NCBI RefSeq assembly: GCF_002277895.1
Contig: NZ_CP022998.1
Span: forward strand, 1,593,501 to 1,657,500
DNA length: 64,000 bases
From: Rhizobium sp. 11515TR
GTDB taxonomy: Bacteria > Pseudomonadota > Alphaproteobacteria > Rhizobiales > Rhizobiaceae
Reading direction: 5' to 3'
This document shows positions 37,757 through 46,700 of the stretch, piece after piece. Each line of letters starts with the position of its first letter. Positions within the stretch are counted from its first letter, which is position 1. The notes beneath the pieces were generated by a model. That model ran no database searches and was not told the origin of the DNA. It was given only the letters and a program-made list of their open reading frames with translations. The position numbers and the translations under genes are program-made.

Positions 37757-38839
37757 TTAGCGTGCCCGGCGTCGTGCGCGGATAGCCTTCGCCAGATCTT
37801 CCAGCGTATGCACCGAGGTCGGCCAATCGATGCAGCCGTCCGTGATGCTTTGGCCGTAAACCAAAGGCTTGCCCGGCACGAGATCCTGGCGGCCGGCGAC
37901 GAGATTGCTCTCCATCATCATGCCCTTGATTCGCCGATCGCCCCCAGCGACCTGCTTCGCGACCGATGTGACGACAAGCGGCTGGTTTTCCGGGTTCTTG
38001 CTGCTGTTGGCGTGGCTTGCGTCGATGATGATGCGTGGCTCGAGCCCGGCCTTGAGGGACTGTTCCGCTGTCGCCTGCACGCTTTCGGCGTCATAATTGG
38101 GCTCTCTGCCGCCGCGCAGGATGATGTGACAATCATCATTGCCGCGGGTCGAGGCGATCGCCGCAAGACCCTCCTTGGTCACGGCCGGGAAATGATGCGG
38201 CTGCGATGCCGCGACGATCGCATCGAGCGCGATGCGCACGTCGCCATTCGTGCCGTTCTTGAAGCCGACGGGGCAGGATAGACCGGATGCCAGCTGACGA
38301 TGCACCTGGCTTTCAGTCGTCCTCGCGCCGATCGCGCCCCAGCTCACCAGATCGGAAATATATTGCGGCGTGATCGTATCGAGATATTCGCAGCCTGCCG
38401 GCAGACCGATCTCATTGACGTCGAACAGCAGCTTGCGGGCGATGCGCAGGCCTTCCTCGATGCGGTAGCTGCCGTCGAGATGTGGGTCGTTGATCAGGCC
38501 CTTCCAACCAACCGTCGTGCGCGGCTTCTCGAAATAGACGCGCATGACGATTTCGAGATCGTCTAAGAAACGGTCGCGTTGTTCCTTCAGCCGTGCCGCG
38601 TAATCAAGCGCTGCGACCGGATCGTGGATGGAGCAGGGGCCGATCACGACGATCAGCCGGTCGTCTTCGTCGCGCAGGATGTTGTGGACGGCGTTGCGCG
38701 CCCCGGTGACAGTCGCTGTCACCGCCTCGTCGCGGGGAATTTCATCGATAATTCGAGAGGGCGGCGTCAGCGCCGTGATCTCGACAATGCGCAAGTCGTC
38801 AGTGGAATTCAACACGGTATCGGTTCCTTTTGGGGTCAT
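37757..38839 (-). CDS. aroG: 3-Deoxy-7-phosphoheptulonate synthase, class I
   Basis: This 360-aa class I (AroG/F/H type) DAHP synthase condenses PEP and erythrose 4-phosphate, the entry to aromatic amino acid biosynthesis. Landmarks are VIGPCSIHDPVAALDYAARL, RVYFEKPRTTVGWKGLINDPHLDGSY, GARTTESQVHRQLASGLSCPVGFKNGT, IIIDASHANSSKN and SITDGCIDWPTS. All metal and substrate residues in those blocks are intact. An attenuator with a Phe/Tyr-coding leader lies immediately upstream (38851-38985), and the terminator ends only 11 bp before the ATG, so expression should follow Phe/Tyr supply. No good Shine-Dalgarno is visible. The gene letter (G, F or H) is a guess by similarity. Confidence 0.95.
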   Translation of the reverse strand: MTPKGTDTVLNSTDDLRIVEITALTPPSRIIDEIPRDEAVTATVTGARNAVHNILRDEDDRLIVVIGPCSIHDPVAALDYAARLKEQRDRFLDDLEIVMRVYFEKPRTTVGWKGLINDPHLDGSYRIEEGLRIARKLLFDVNEIGLPAGCEYLDTITPQYISDLVSWGAIGARTTESQVHRQLASGLSCPVGFKNGTNGDVRIALDAIVAASQPHHFPAVTKEGLAAIASTRGNDDCHIILRGGREPNYDAESVQATAEQSLKAGLEPRIIIDASHANSSKNPENQPLVVTSVAKQVAGGDRRIKGMMMESNLVAGRQDLVPGKPLVYGQSITDGCIDWPTSVHTLEDLAKAIRARRRAR

Positions 38840-38850
38840 ACCGTGGCGAC

Positions 38851-38879
38851 AAAAAAGCCGCCAGGTAGAACTAGCGGCT
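38851..38879 (-). terminator. Attenuator terminator of DAHP synthase
   Basis: On the minus strand AGCCGCTAG (38879-38871), loop TTCTAC, and CTGGCGGCT (38864-38856) form a 9-bp stem with one G-U pair, followed directly by TTTTT. The run of U and the position 11 bp before the aroG ATG make this a premature terminator, not the end of a gene. Confidence 0.85.
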
Positions 38880-38882
38880 GTT

Positions 38883-38944
38883 CGGGTCTTTGCTGTCGTG
38901 TCTATTCTAACTACGCACAGGCCCGTCTCCGCTGAGAGCAGCGG
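38883..38944 (-). promoter_or_regulatory. Pause and antiterminator elements of the aroG leader
   Basis: CCGCTG (38944-38939) and CAGCGG (38934-38929) form a perfect 1:2 pause hairpin with loop CTCT. The alternative pairs AGCGG (38933-38929) with CCGCT (38877-38873) and CGGG (38925-38922) with CCCG (38886-38883), which would disrupt the terminator arm at 38871-38879. Confidence 0.7.
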
Positions 38945-38985
38945 TACGAATAAAATCGTGCGGAATATGCGTGAGCGAAAGACAT
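38911..38985 (-). CDS. Phe/Tyr-rich leader peptide of aroG
   Basis: This is a 24-codon frame from ATG at 38985 to TAG at 38911. Phe is coded at positions 3 and 11, Tyr at 7, 12 and 14; the stretch RFYSYR puts three aromatic codons at 11, 12 and 14, right before segment 1 of the pause hairpin. Codon 14 (TAC) contributes its last base to segment 1, so a ribosome stalled there would hide it and release segment 2 to form the antiterminator. This is the classical amino-acid attenuation geometry. Only a weak GAGA is visible as ribosome site. The upstream 190 bp to the porin stop hold no other gene. Confidence 0.75.
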   Translation of the reverse strand: MSFAHAYSARFYSYRCSQRRRACA

Positions 38986-39177
38986 GAGCTGTCTCTACGA
39001 TAAAAAATGTCTGGTGTCGATGAGGAAGATCGAGATTTCAGACGGCATGCTGCAGAGCCAGCCTTCAGAAAAAATGACTTACCCCTGTCTCGGAAGGATC
39101 GGCCCGACTTCGCTGGAAGTAAGGCCGATCCCCATCCGATCAGGGGTCAAGTCAGATCAGATCTCAGTAAAGTGGTC

Positions 39178-40239
39178 TTAGAAGCTACGCTGGAAGCGGA
39201 GAACGCCAGCCCACTGGTCCTGATTGATGGAGTCCCAGTTGGTGTAGGATACTTCCGGCGTGATCTGCAGGTTCTTGACCGGGTTCCAGCGGACGTTTGC
39301 GGTTGCCGCGAAGATCTTCGAATCGGTGTAGGCAACCTGAGCGTTTGCCTGCAGCTTTGCGTTGATCGGAACGGTGACGCCGCCCCAGACAGCCCAGTCG
39401 CCCCAGCCGATGCCCTTGGCGGCGCCGGCGCCGTTGGCGTTTGCGTACTTGTTCAGCTTGTCGCCGTCGGTGTTCCAGCCGCCCATCACGAAGGCCTTGA
39501 AGACGCCGAAGTCGGCATCGACGCGAGCCTTGATGGCGCCTTCTTCGACGATGGAGTCATAACCGCCGACGATCTTGAAGCCGAAGTTGCCAGCCTTGTA
39601 ACCAGCACCGGCAACGACGTCCGGAGCGTAGTGGTCGGAGCTGTCTTCGCCGTTGACGCCCGTAGCGCCTGAACCGGAGTTCGAGTCTTCAACCGAGATC
39701 ACAGCCGTGAAGCCGTTGCCGGCGTCGTAGTTGTAGGTCAACTGGTTGAGTTCGTATGGACCGTCATTGACCACGTCGTCGTTGATGACGTTGCCGGCGT
39801 AACCGATGTACGAGTTGTACTGGGAGTCAGCCTTACCGACGAGGAAGCCGCCGAGGCTGATGTTTGCGAACAGCAGCTTCGTGGTGGTCGCGCCGCCATC
39901 CTGCCAGTCCCAACGGATGACCGTGTTGGTCTTCAGCGGGCCGTATTCGGTGTCGGTCGCAGTGTCGAGGCTCAGATGAGCGCGCGTGTGCCACAGCGTG
40001 CCGTTCCGGCTGGTCGGGTTGTAGGCATCGTACCACTTTCCTTCGGTACGGACATAACCGCCGATCTTGAGGCAGGTTTCCGTGCCCGGAATGAAGAAGT
40101 AGCCAGCGCCATATGCGTCGCAGATGCGGACGTATTCGAGCGGTTCCGGCTCGGCAGCAACGATAGCGTCGGCTGCCTGAGCGCCAGAAACTACTGCCAG
40201 GGCAGCAGCGGAGCCGAGAAGAAGGCTCTTGATGTTCAT
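39178..40239 (-). CDS. ropA: Outer-membrane porin, RopA type
   Basis: The protein is 353 aa. A signal peptide (MNIKSLLLGSAAALAVVSGAQA) is followed by AEPEPLEYVRICDAYGAGYFFIPGTETCLKIGGYVR, the conserved N-terminus of alpha-proteobacterial porins (Porin_2), and a beta-barrel ending LRFQRSF with the terminal Phe needed for assembly. A disulfide between the two N-terminal cysteines is likely. The start at 40239 is preceded by TTGGAGTTTTT; an upstream in-frame codon would place 12 residues before the signal peptide. As a major porin it should be highly expressed; the long AT-rich region upstream fits complex regulation. Confidence 0.94.
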   Translation of the reverse strand: MNIKSLLLGSAAALAVVSGAQAADAIVAAEPEPLEYVRICDAYGAGYFFIPGTETCLKIGGYVRTEGKWYDAYNPTSRNGTLWHTRAHLSLDTATDTEYGPLKTNTVIRWDWQDGGATTTKLLFANISLGGFLVGKADSQYNSYIGYAGNVINDDVVNDGPYELNQLTYNYDAGNGFTAVISVEDSNSGSGATGVNGEDSSDHYAPDVVAGAGYKAGNFGFKIVGGYDSIVEEGAIKARVDADFGVFKAFVMGGWNTDGDKLNKYANANGAGAAKGIGWGDWAVWGGVTVPINAKLQANAQVAYTDSKIFAATANVRWNPVKNLQITPEVSYTNWDSINQDQWAGVLRFQRSF

Positions 40240-40672
40240 AAAAACTCCAATCCAATATAGATTGGGCATAGGCAATCGCGCCGAAAATCGACGTGCCTTA
40301 ACCCTATCCCTGTTTAAAACCCCGACTCGGGAGAAACGGGCCCCACCCGCTTCTGGTCGCTATTAAAGACGAATTCCTGCAAAGTTATATGATATATTTT
40401 TCTCGGGATGACTTTTTCGTGAAATTTAAGTTCAAGTTGCAAGAAAGCAACAGGCGCAAACAAAATGCTAAGTTCTGCATAATATTGGCTACGCAATAGT
40501 CATTTTAAGATAGAATGCGGTTCTTTATCTTATTCGAATATTATTCGGTAATATTTGTTGCGGCGTGCTCGGCCAAATGCAGTTGTCCTTTTAATAGCTT
40601 AGTCGGCTGTTATCACCCCTGCGTGGCAACTGAAGAGTGTCTATTGAAGCCATCGCCGGTTCTTCCGGTCGG
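40240..40672. other. AT-rich upstream region of ropA
   Basis: These 433 bp lie between the porin start and the end of a small membrane-protein gene on the same strand, so they hold the porin promoter and a possible long leader. The section 40370-40560 is clearly AT-rich and contains AATATT-ATTCGGT-AATATT at about 40538-40556. I could not fix a -35/-10 pair with confidence and see no gene. Confidence 0.5.
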
Positions 40673-41038
40673 TTAGTATGAGGCTGGCCGCTTCGAGGCT
40701 GAAACGATGAGTTTGCTCAAGATAGAGCCGATCATGATGCCCCAGAGCCCGCTGGTCATGCCGACGATGATGTCGAGCGGCGACCCATAATTGCCGCTTG
40801 CCAATAGATGCGAAACGGAAAGCGCCAGCACGCTGCCGATCATCAGGAGGCAGGTGAAGGAGGGAGACTGCGGGTAGGCGAGGCGGGCAAGCATGCCTGC
40901 TACGCAGAGCGCAACGGCGCGAAAGATGTCAAACGGATTGCCGAATGTCGCCTGCCAATTGAGATGTGCAAGCGTTACGCCGATAAGCGCCGCAATATAG
41001 GTCCAGGCAATAATCTTCAAAAACCGGTCTGATATCAT
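40673..41038 (-). CDS. Small polytopic membrane protein (VanZ-like?)
   Basis: The protein is 121 aa with about four hydrophobic segments: IIAWTYIAALIGVTLAHL, FRAVALCVAGMLARLAY, FTCLLMIGSVLALSVSHLLA and IIVGMTSGLWGIMIGSILSKL. The layout and the segment NPFDIFRAVALC resemble short VanZ-like proteins, but similarity is weak. The ATG at 41038 is preferred; an in-frame TTG lies ten codons upstream and neither has a good ribosome site. Function unknown. Confidence 0.68.
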   Translation of the reverse strand: MISDRFLKIIAWTYIAALIGVTLAHLNWQATFGNPFDIFRAVALCVAGMLARLAYPQSPSFTCLLMIGSVLALSVSHLLASGNYGSPLDIIVGMTSGLWGIMIGSILSKLIVSASKRPASY

Positions 41039-41259
41039 GGGGATATGATATAGCAGCGGCGAATGCAAACGCCAGCCTGACGCCGCTGCGAAGATCGTCG
41101 GCGCACGAATCTGGTGCGCACATTTTATGTGGTTTCGAAATATTCTGTTGCGAGGCGGTAAGGTTTTCGGCCGTGTCTAACCTTCGATTCGCCTTCTTGC
41201 TATGCCGTCGTCAGTGGGCGGACTGGCCGCGTTACCTTCCGGCCAGTCATCAATGCTGC

Positions 41260-42822
41260 TTAGGCTTTCGATACGCGAAGCGCATCTTCATCCTCGTCCA
41301 ATTGCTCTGCATCCTCTGCGGCGACGGTCGATGATGAACGGCCGAGGAAGGAAAAGACGATGATCGCCGTCAGGACAGTGATGGCAGTCAGAAGCCAGAG
41401 GAGCGCGCCGAAGGCGTTGCTGTAACCCAGAATAAGCGTGTCATGCCCGATCGCCGGCGCAGTCGATGCCGCGGCGGTCAGATTGCCTGTCACGAGCTGC
41501 TGCGCAGCCATAGCGGCGTGCTCGCCGGCGGATACGCCGAGATTCGATTGAATGAAGGCGGAGAGGATGGCACTGACGATGGCAAGCGCGACCCCTTCGC
41601 CGGCGACGCGGGTGGTGCTGAAAATGCCGGTCGCCATGCCGGCCCGCTCCTTGGGGACCACGCTGACGGCAAGCCCGTCCATCAGGCCCCAGGGCAAGCT
41701 GATGCCGCCCCCGATCGTCAGCAGCGGACCGATGAGAGCGGATGGGGCCGAGCCGGCGGCAAAATGGCTAAGCCAGAAAAGGCCTGTCGCCGAGATGATG
41801 AGGCCGGTGCCGCAGATCGTTGCGGGGCTGAACCAGCGGGTGAGGAGCCCGGCGACGATCGGCAGGATGAGCAGCGGCGCCGAAAGCGCGACCATCATCC
41901 GCCCGGCGGCGATCTCGCTCATGCCTTCGATGCCGACGAAGCGCACGGGCAGCAGGATCAGCAAAACGACGAAAGCGTAGGCGGGTGCTGCCGCCAGAAG
42001 CTGCACGCCGACGAAACGCGGATAGCGAAACAGGCTGAGATCCAGCATGGGTCGCTTCACGAAGCGCTCGATGATAGCGAAGGCAAGAAAGAGCATTGCG
42101 GCGCCGACCAGCAGGGCGATGACGAGCGGATCACTCCAGCCGGTTTCCGGCGCGCGCAGGACGCCATAGGTGACGAGCGTCAAGGCAAGTGTAAAGCTCA
42201 GGGCGCCCGGCCAATCCAGCCCCGCCGCATCGGGATCTTTGGATTCGCGCAGAAAGCAGGCGCCGAGGCCAAGTGCGAGCAATGCGAGTGCAACCACGAG
42301 GATGAAGATGGAGGGCCAGCCGAAGGCATCGATCATCAGGCCGGATGCAATCGGCCCGAAGGCGAGACCGACGCCGAAGCTGGAGCCGACGATGCTGAAG
42401 GCGCGCGTCCTTGCCGTCCCTTCGAACTCCTGAGCCAGCGAGGCCATGCCGCCGGAAAAGGCGGCCGCGGCGCCGAGGCCCTGCAGTGCCCTCAGTATAT
42501 CGAACCAGACGATGTTGTTGGCCAGCGCCAATCCGGCCGAGAACAGCGCGAAGCAACCGACGCCGGTCAGAAAGATGCGCCGGCGGCCAAAACTGTCTGC
42601 GAGCGCGCCCGAGGCCATCAGGCAGCTGCCGAAGGTCAGCATGAAGGCGTTGGTGAGCCAGTTGAGCGCGATCGGGCTGCCGCCGAGCATGCGGCTGATG
42701 GCCGGCAGGGCGACGGCTGGGCCAGTGAATGTCAGCGGCATCGCCGCTGCAGCGCAGCAGACGGCGACAAGGACGAAGAATTTCTCGGTCGGACTTGCGA
42801 CCTTTGTCTGGGGAGAGGTCAT
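41260..42822 (-). CDS. MFS drug transporter, DHA2 family (14 helices)
   Basis: The protein is 520 aa with about 14 predicted membrane helices. Motif A is seen as GALADSFGRRRIF after helix 2, and motif C as FGPIASGLMIDAFGW in helix 5. This size fits proton-driven multidrug exporters of the DHA2 group (EmrB/QacA-like). The start at 42822 removes a 33-residue extension that would run into the divergent LysR promoter. It is divergent from a LysR regulator, which probably controls it. The substrate is not evident; the C-terminus is acidic (AEDAEQLDEDEDAL). Confidence 0.9.
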   Translation of the reverse strand: MTSPQTKVASPTEKFFVLVAVCCAAAAMPLTFTGPAVALPAISRMLGGSPIALNWLTNAFMLTFGSCLMASGALADSFGRRRIFLTGVGCFALFSAGLALANNIVWFDILRALQGLGAAAAFSGGMASLAQEFEGTARTRAFSIVGSSFGVGLAFGPIASGLMIDAFGWPSIFILVVALALLALGLGACFLRESKDPDAAGLDWPGALSFTLALTLVTYGVLRAPETGWSDPLVIALLVGAAMLFLAFAIIERFVKRPMLDLSLFRYPRFVGVQLLAAAPAYAFVVLLILLPVRFVGIEGMSEIAAGRMMVALSAPLLILPIVAGLLTRWFSPATICGTGLIISATGLFWLSHFAAGSAPSALIGPLLTIGGGISLPWGLMDGLAVSVVPKERAGMATGIFSTTRVAGEGVALAIVSAILSAFIQSNLGVSAGEHAAMAAQQLVTGNLTAAASTAPAIGHDTLILGYSNAFGALLWLLTAITVLTAIIVFSFLGRSSSTVAAEDAEQLDEDEDALRVSKA

Positions 42823-43001
42823 CGGATTACCGTTGGGTTCGAGCAAGGAAGGAAGCGGCAGGCAATCATGAGAGTGATGTTGGCCAAAGGCCCGCGCCTG
42901 CGCTTCAAATGACCGCACCAAGATATATTCGCTGCAATCACATGATAATTGCGCTATTTTTCCATATATATCGGAATAAAACTCTCGAATGGAGCGCGCC
43001 C

Positions 43002-43925
43002 ATGGATCGTTTAAGCGGATTGACAGCCTTCGTTCGCACTGCGGATCTCGGCAGCTTTGCCGCTGCCGGACGCGTGCTCGGCCTTTCGGCCTCCGCTGTC
43101 GGCAAGGCGGTCAGCAATCTGGAGCATCAGCTTGGCGTCCGGTTGCTGCAGCGTTCCACGCGCAGCATTCGGTTGACCGAGGAAGGGCGGCTCTTTCACG
43201 AGCGTTGCCGGCGCGTGCTTGACGATCTCGACGATGCGCAAGCCTCGCTTGCGCAGGCGGTCGCCGTGCCGCGCGGGCGGCTGCGGGTCAGCGTACCCAT
43301 TGTCAGCTATCACTTCCTCTTGCCCGTCGTGCCGGAATTCGTCGCTCGATATCCCGAGGTCGAGCTCGACATCGATTTCAACGACCGTATCGTCGATATG
43401 ATCGAGGAGGGGGTCGATGTCGCGATCCGCAGCGGCGATCTGCCGGACTCTCGACTGATATCACGCACCTTGCGCCCGTTTCAGATGTTGCTCTGCGCCG
43501 CGCCCAGCTATCTCGAACGCTTCGGCATTCCCGATTGCCCGCGTGATCTCAACGAGCATCTGGCCATCAGGTTTCGTTTCCCGAATAGCGGTAAGCTGCA
43601 GGATTGGCCGCTGACCATGCCGGAAGGCGAGCCGGAGCTGCGCATGCGGACGGCCTTCTCCTGCAACAATATGGAGGCAGTGCGCGGCGCGACCGTTGCC
43701 GGCCTCGGCATCGGCTGCATGCCGGATTTCCTCGTGCGTAGTACGCTTGCGGAAGGAAAGCTTAAAACCGTTCTCGATGATTTCATCGACGAACCCGGCC
43801 ATTTCCATCTGCTCTGGCCATCCAACCGCCATATGTCGCCCAAAGTTCGGGTTTTCGTCGATTTTCTGAGCGAGAGGCTTTTTGCAAAAAGCTGCGGTGT
43901 TTTGCCGGTTGCTGCCTCACCATGA
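43002..43925 (+). CDS. LysR family regulator
   Basis: The protein is 307 aa. The winged helix MDRLSGLTAFVRTADLGSFAAAGRVLGLSASAVGKAVSNLEHQLGVRLLQRSTRSIRLTEEG is followed by a two-lobe effector domain of the CrgA type (RLRVSVPIVSYHFLLPVVPEFVARYPEVELDIDFNDRIVDMIEEGVDVAIRSG). GGAGCGCGCCC precedes the ATG. It faces the DHA2 exporter with 179 bp between, so it most likely regulates that gene in response to its substrate. Confidence 0.94.
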   Translation: MDRLSGLTAFVRTADLGSFAAAGRVLGLSASAVGKAVSNLEHQLGVRLLQRSTRSIRLTEEGRLFHERCRRVLDDLDDAQASLAQAVAVPRGRLRVSVPIVSYHFLLPVVPEFVARYPEVELDIDFNDRIVDMIEEGVDVAIRSGDLPDSRLISRTLRPFQMLLCAAPSYLERFGIPDCPRDLNEHLAIRFRFPNSGKLQDWPLTMPEGEPELRMRTAFSCNNMEAVRGATVAGLGIGCMPDFLVRSTLAEGKLKTVLDDFIDEPGHFHLLWPSNRHMSPKVRVFVDFLSERLFAKSCGVLPVAASP

Positions 43926-44011
43926 ATCATGGCCCGTCTCGACCAATCTTCATTGACGCCGGGTGCGAGCCCCTTAAAGTGATGGTTTGTTCAGTTACTT
44001 ATTAGGCTTCC

Positions 44012-44479
44012 ATGTCGTCAGATTATATAAAATCACTTCGCTCGAAATTGGGATCTCAGCTCATCATTCTGCCAAGTGTCGCCGCGGTTATTTCAGATGA
44101 AATGGGACGGTTACTTCTCCAGGAGAAGTCGTCGGGCGAAGGCTGGAGTCTGCCCGCCGGCGCAATTGAATTGGGTGAAACGCCGCAGCAGGCGATAGCG
44201 CGTGAGGTTTTTGAGGAAACGGGCTTGCGGGTCATCCGATCGGAAATTCTGGCAGTGTTTGGCGGCCATGAGTTTCGCTACACCTATCCGAATGGAGATC
44301 AGGTTGAGTATCTGGTCGTGCTATTCAAATGCACGACGAGTGGGGAACCTGGCGGGTTTACGGATAGCGAGACGGCCCGCCTGAAATATACAGCGTTCGA
44401 TGAGATGCCCAAGCTTGCTCTTCCCTATCCGACAGAGCTTCTATTTCCAGGCATCACTCAAGCCAGGTCAACCCAATAG
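44012..44479 (+). CDS. Nudix hydrolase
   Basis: This 155-aa protein has a complete Nudix box, GAIELGETPQQAIAREVFEETGL (G-x5-E-x7-REVxEExGL). The N-terminal extension MSSDYIKSLRSKLGSQLIILPSVAAVI and the C-terminal SETARLKYTAFDEMPKLALPYPTELLFPGI match the group of small Nudix hydrolases that act on nucleotide sugars or dinucleotides. The GC content is a little lower than the surroundings. No operon partner; hisC begins 106 bp downstream. Confidence 0.92.
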   Translation: MSSDYIKSLRSKLGSQLIILPSVAAVISDEMGRLLLQEKSSGEGWSLPAGAIELGETPQQAIAREVFEETGLRVIRSEILAVFGGHEFRYTYPNGDQVEYLVVLFKCTTSGEPGGFTDSETARLKYTAFDEMPKLALPYPTELLFPGITQARSTQ

Positions 44480-44585
44480 TCACGCTACATCAAAGGATGC
44501 CATTTTTGAGTGGCGTCCCCTACGCCAAGCCGTAAAATTGAAGCACGCGATGCCGAACCGCCCGTAATCGCCAACTTTGGACATC

Positions 44586-45647
44586 ATGATGAACCGCTTC
44601 TGGAGCCCTATTGTTCATTCTTTGATCCCCTACGTCGCCGGCGAGCAGCCGGCCACGAGCGGCATAACCAAGCTCAATACCAATGAGAGCCCTTACGGTC
44701 CTTCGCCAATGGCCCTGGAGGCGATTTCGAAGGCCACGTCCGATACGCTTCGGCTCTATCCGGATCCGATGGCGCGGGAGTTGCGTGTTACAATCGCCGA
44801 GAGTTTCGGGCTCGACAAGGACGAGGTCTTCGTCGGTAATGGATCGGACGAGGTTTTGGCCCACACGTTCCAGGCGCTGCTGAATCATGAGGAGCCCCTG
44901 CTTTTCCCCGACATCAGCTACAGCTTCTATCCGACTTATTGCCGCCTCTATGGGATCGCCTTCCGCCAAGTTCCGGTCGATACGGAGATGCGGGTCCGCC
45001 TCGACGCTTATCGCCAGCCCTGCGGCGCGATCATTCTGCCCAATCCCAACGCGCCGACAGGAATCGGCCTGCCTCTGGCCGATATTGAAAGCCTTGTTAA
45101 GGATCATCCCGATCAGGTCGTCGTCATCGACGAGGCCTATGTCGATTTCGGCGGCGAGAGTGTCGTTCCGCTTGTCCGGGCATACCCAAACCTCCTGGTG
45201 ATCCAGACCCTGTCGAAGTCGCGCGGGCTTGCCGGTTTGCGTGTCGGTTTCGCTGTTGGTCAGAGACCGCTGATCGAAGCTCTGGAAAGGATCAAGGACA
45301 GCTTCAATTCCTATCCTCTCGACCGGCTCGCGCAGGCAGGTGCGGTAGCGGCCTGGAAGGATCGCGACTGGTTCGAACGCCATCGTGCCATGATCATCGC
45401 CAGCCGGGAACGTCTGGCCGCCGCGCTTAGGGAAATGGGTTTTCACGTCCTTCCATCATCGACCAATTTTGTGTTCGCGCGACATCCGAACCGGCCGGGT
45501 GTGGAACTGGCGGCGGAGCTTCGGAGCAGGAACATTCTGGTAAGACGGTTTTCCGCCGAGCGTATCGACGACTTCCTGCGCATCACGATTGGAACGGATG
45601 AGGAGTGCGACCGGCTAGTGGCGGCACTCGAGGAAATATTGCGATAA
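44586..45647 (+). CDS. hisC: Histidinol-phosphate aminotransferase
   Basis: This 353-aa PLP class I/II aminotransferase carries out a late step of histidine biosynthesis. [20 protein letters not shown] is the HisC N-terminal signature; [25 protein letters not shown] and the PLP lysine K211 in [16 protein letters not shown] follow, and RRF and LRITIGT close the substrate pocket. The ATG at 44586 was chosen over a TTG three codons upstream; a second ATG directly follows. No other his genes are nearby, so this copy may be a paralogue that also serves aromatic amino acids. Confidence 0.93.
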   Translation: MMNRFWSPIVHSLIPYVAGEQPATSGITKLNTNESPYGPSPMALEAISKATSDTLRLYPDPMARELRVTIAESFGLDKDEVFVGNGSDEVLAHTFQALLNHEEPLLFPDISYSFYPTYCRLYGIAFRQVPVDTEMRVRLDAYRQPCGAIILPNPNAPTGIGLPLADIESLVKDHPDQVVVIDEAYVDFGGESVVPLVRAYPNLLVIQTLSKSRGLAGLRVGFAVGQRPLIEALERIKDSFNSYPLDRLAQAGAVAAWKDRDWFERHRAMIIASRERLAAALREMGFHVLPSSTNFVFARHPNRPGVELAAELRSRNILVRRFSAERIDDFLRITIGTDEECDRLVAALEEILR

Positions 45648-45700
45648 GATCACGCCTCGGAGCGGCCGCCCCAAGGCAAGTCGCCAACCGACAGAACGAC

Positions 45701-46651
45701 TCAGTCGAACCGAACAGCCGTCGTGTTGGCGCCGCAAAGCAGCACAGCCACTCGCTCGTCGAGCGCCGGGACATATTTGCGAGCAAGCAGTGCGGCAAAG
45801 GCCGTCGCACCACCGGGTTCGACGACGATCCGCAGCCTGTCCCACAATGTCTGCTGCGCCTGCCGGATCTCGTCGTCGGATACCAGCACGGGGCGCTGCG
45901 CATAGGCACGGGCGATCGGGAACATCAGCTCGCCAACGCGCTTCGGCGCTAGTGAGTCGGCAGCAATGCTGCCTGCGGGAGCGTCAACCGGATGCCCGGC
46001 CTCGAAGGCCTGCCAGAGCGTCGGTGCACCTTCCGGTTCGACTGCGACGACGCGAACGCGTCCCTGAAACCAGGCCGCAATTCCGCCGATCAATCCGCCG
46101 CCGCCGACGGCGACGAGCAGCGTGTCGATATCAGGGATATCAGCCTCGATCTCGCCCCCGATCGTTCCTTGCCCAAGCAACGTCTCTGGCTGGTCATAGG
46201 CATGGATCGCCACGGCACCGCGCTCCTCGCTCCACTGCTGGCTGGCGGCAAGGGCGTCGGCATAACGCTCCCCGCCGATGACGAGGTTCGCGCCGTAGCT
46301 CCGGATGCGCTCGGCCTTGGCTGGCGAAGTCACGCTCGACACGAAGATCGTCGCGGGAATGCCAAGCCGCATCGCGGCATAGGCGACCGCTGCACCATGA
46401 TTGCCACCGGATGCCGCAACCACACCGGCGGCCGGCACGTCTCTGCCGAGCAGGCTGGAAAAGGCGCCACGCGCCTTGAACGAGCCGGAATGCTGCAGAA
46501 ACTCGAGCTTGAAATCCAGCGGCCCCGCGGCAAGGCCGAAATCCGCGAGATCCGAATGCAGAACCGGCGTGTGGCGGATATGAGGGCGTATGCGCTTTTC
46601 GGTTTCTGCAATGCACTCGGGGGTGATCGTTGTGTCGGGAAGCATTGGCAT
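45701..46651 (-). CDS. Threonine/serine dehydratase, PLP fold II
   Basis: The protein is 316 aa. The PLP lysine is in HSGSFKARGAFSSL, followed by ASGGNHGAAVAYAA and the phosphate-binding glycine loop VAVGGGGLIGGIAAW. This matches biosynthetic or catabolic threonine dehydratases without the C-terminal ACT domain, so feedback regulation by isoleucine is not expected; serine racemase-like activity is also possible. The ATG at 46651 was preferred over a TTG seven codons earlier. It is divergent from a small ArsR regulator, with a palindrome between. Confidence 0.88.
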   Translation of the reverse strand: MPMLPDTTITPECIAETEKRIRPHIRHTPVLHSDLADFGLAAGPLDFKLEFLQHSGSFKARGAFSSLLGRDVPAAGVVAASGGNHGAAVAYAAMRLGIPATIFVSSVTSPAKAERIRSYGANLVIGGERYADALAASQQWSEERGAVAIHAYDQPETLLGQGTIGGEIEADIPDIDTLLVAVGGGGLIGGIAAWFQGRVRVVAVEPEGAPTLWQAFEAGHPVDAPAGSIAADSLAPKRVGELMFPIARAYAQRPVLVSDDEIRQAQQTLWDRLRIVVEPGGATAFAALLARKYVPALDERVAVLLCGANTTAVRFD

Positions 46652-46674
46652 CTCGCAGGCAGAAGTTGACAATA

Positions 46675-46694
46675 ACTTTGTTACTTAGCAAAGT
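46675..46694. promoter_or_regulatory. Candidate ArsR operator
   Basis: ACTTTG-N8-CAAAGT is an inverted repeat midway between the divergent dehydratase and ArsR genes. It lies 6 bp before the ArsR ATG, where the regulator could control both directions. Confidence 0.5.
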
Positions 46695-46700
46695 GACGAA

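Noticed and set aside
39100..39177. Porin terminator
   Set aside because: The GACCCC/GGGGATC pairing is short and has no U-tract; not supportable.
40314..40496. 60-codon - strand frame in the ropA upstream region
   Set aside because: TTG start, no ribosome site, very AT-rich composition unlike nearby genes.
44495..44518. Terminator after the Nudix gene
   Set aside because: GGATGCCA/TGGCGTCC pairs with a wobble but has no U-run; too weak to list.
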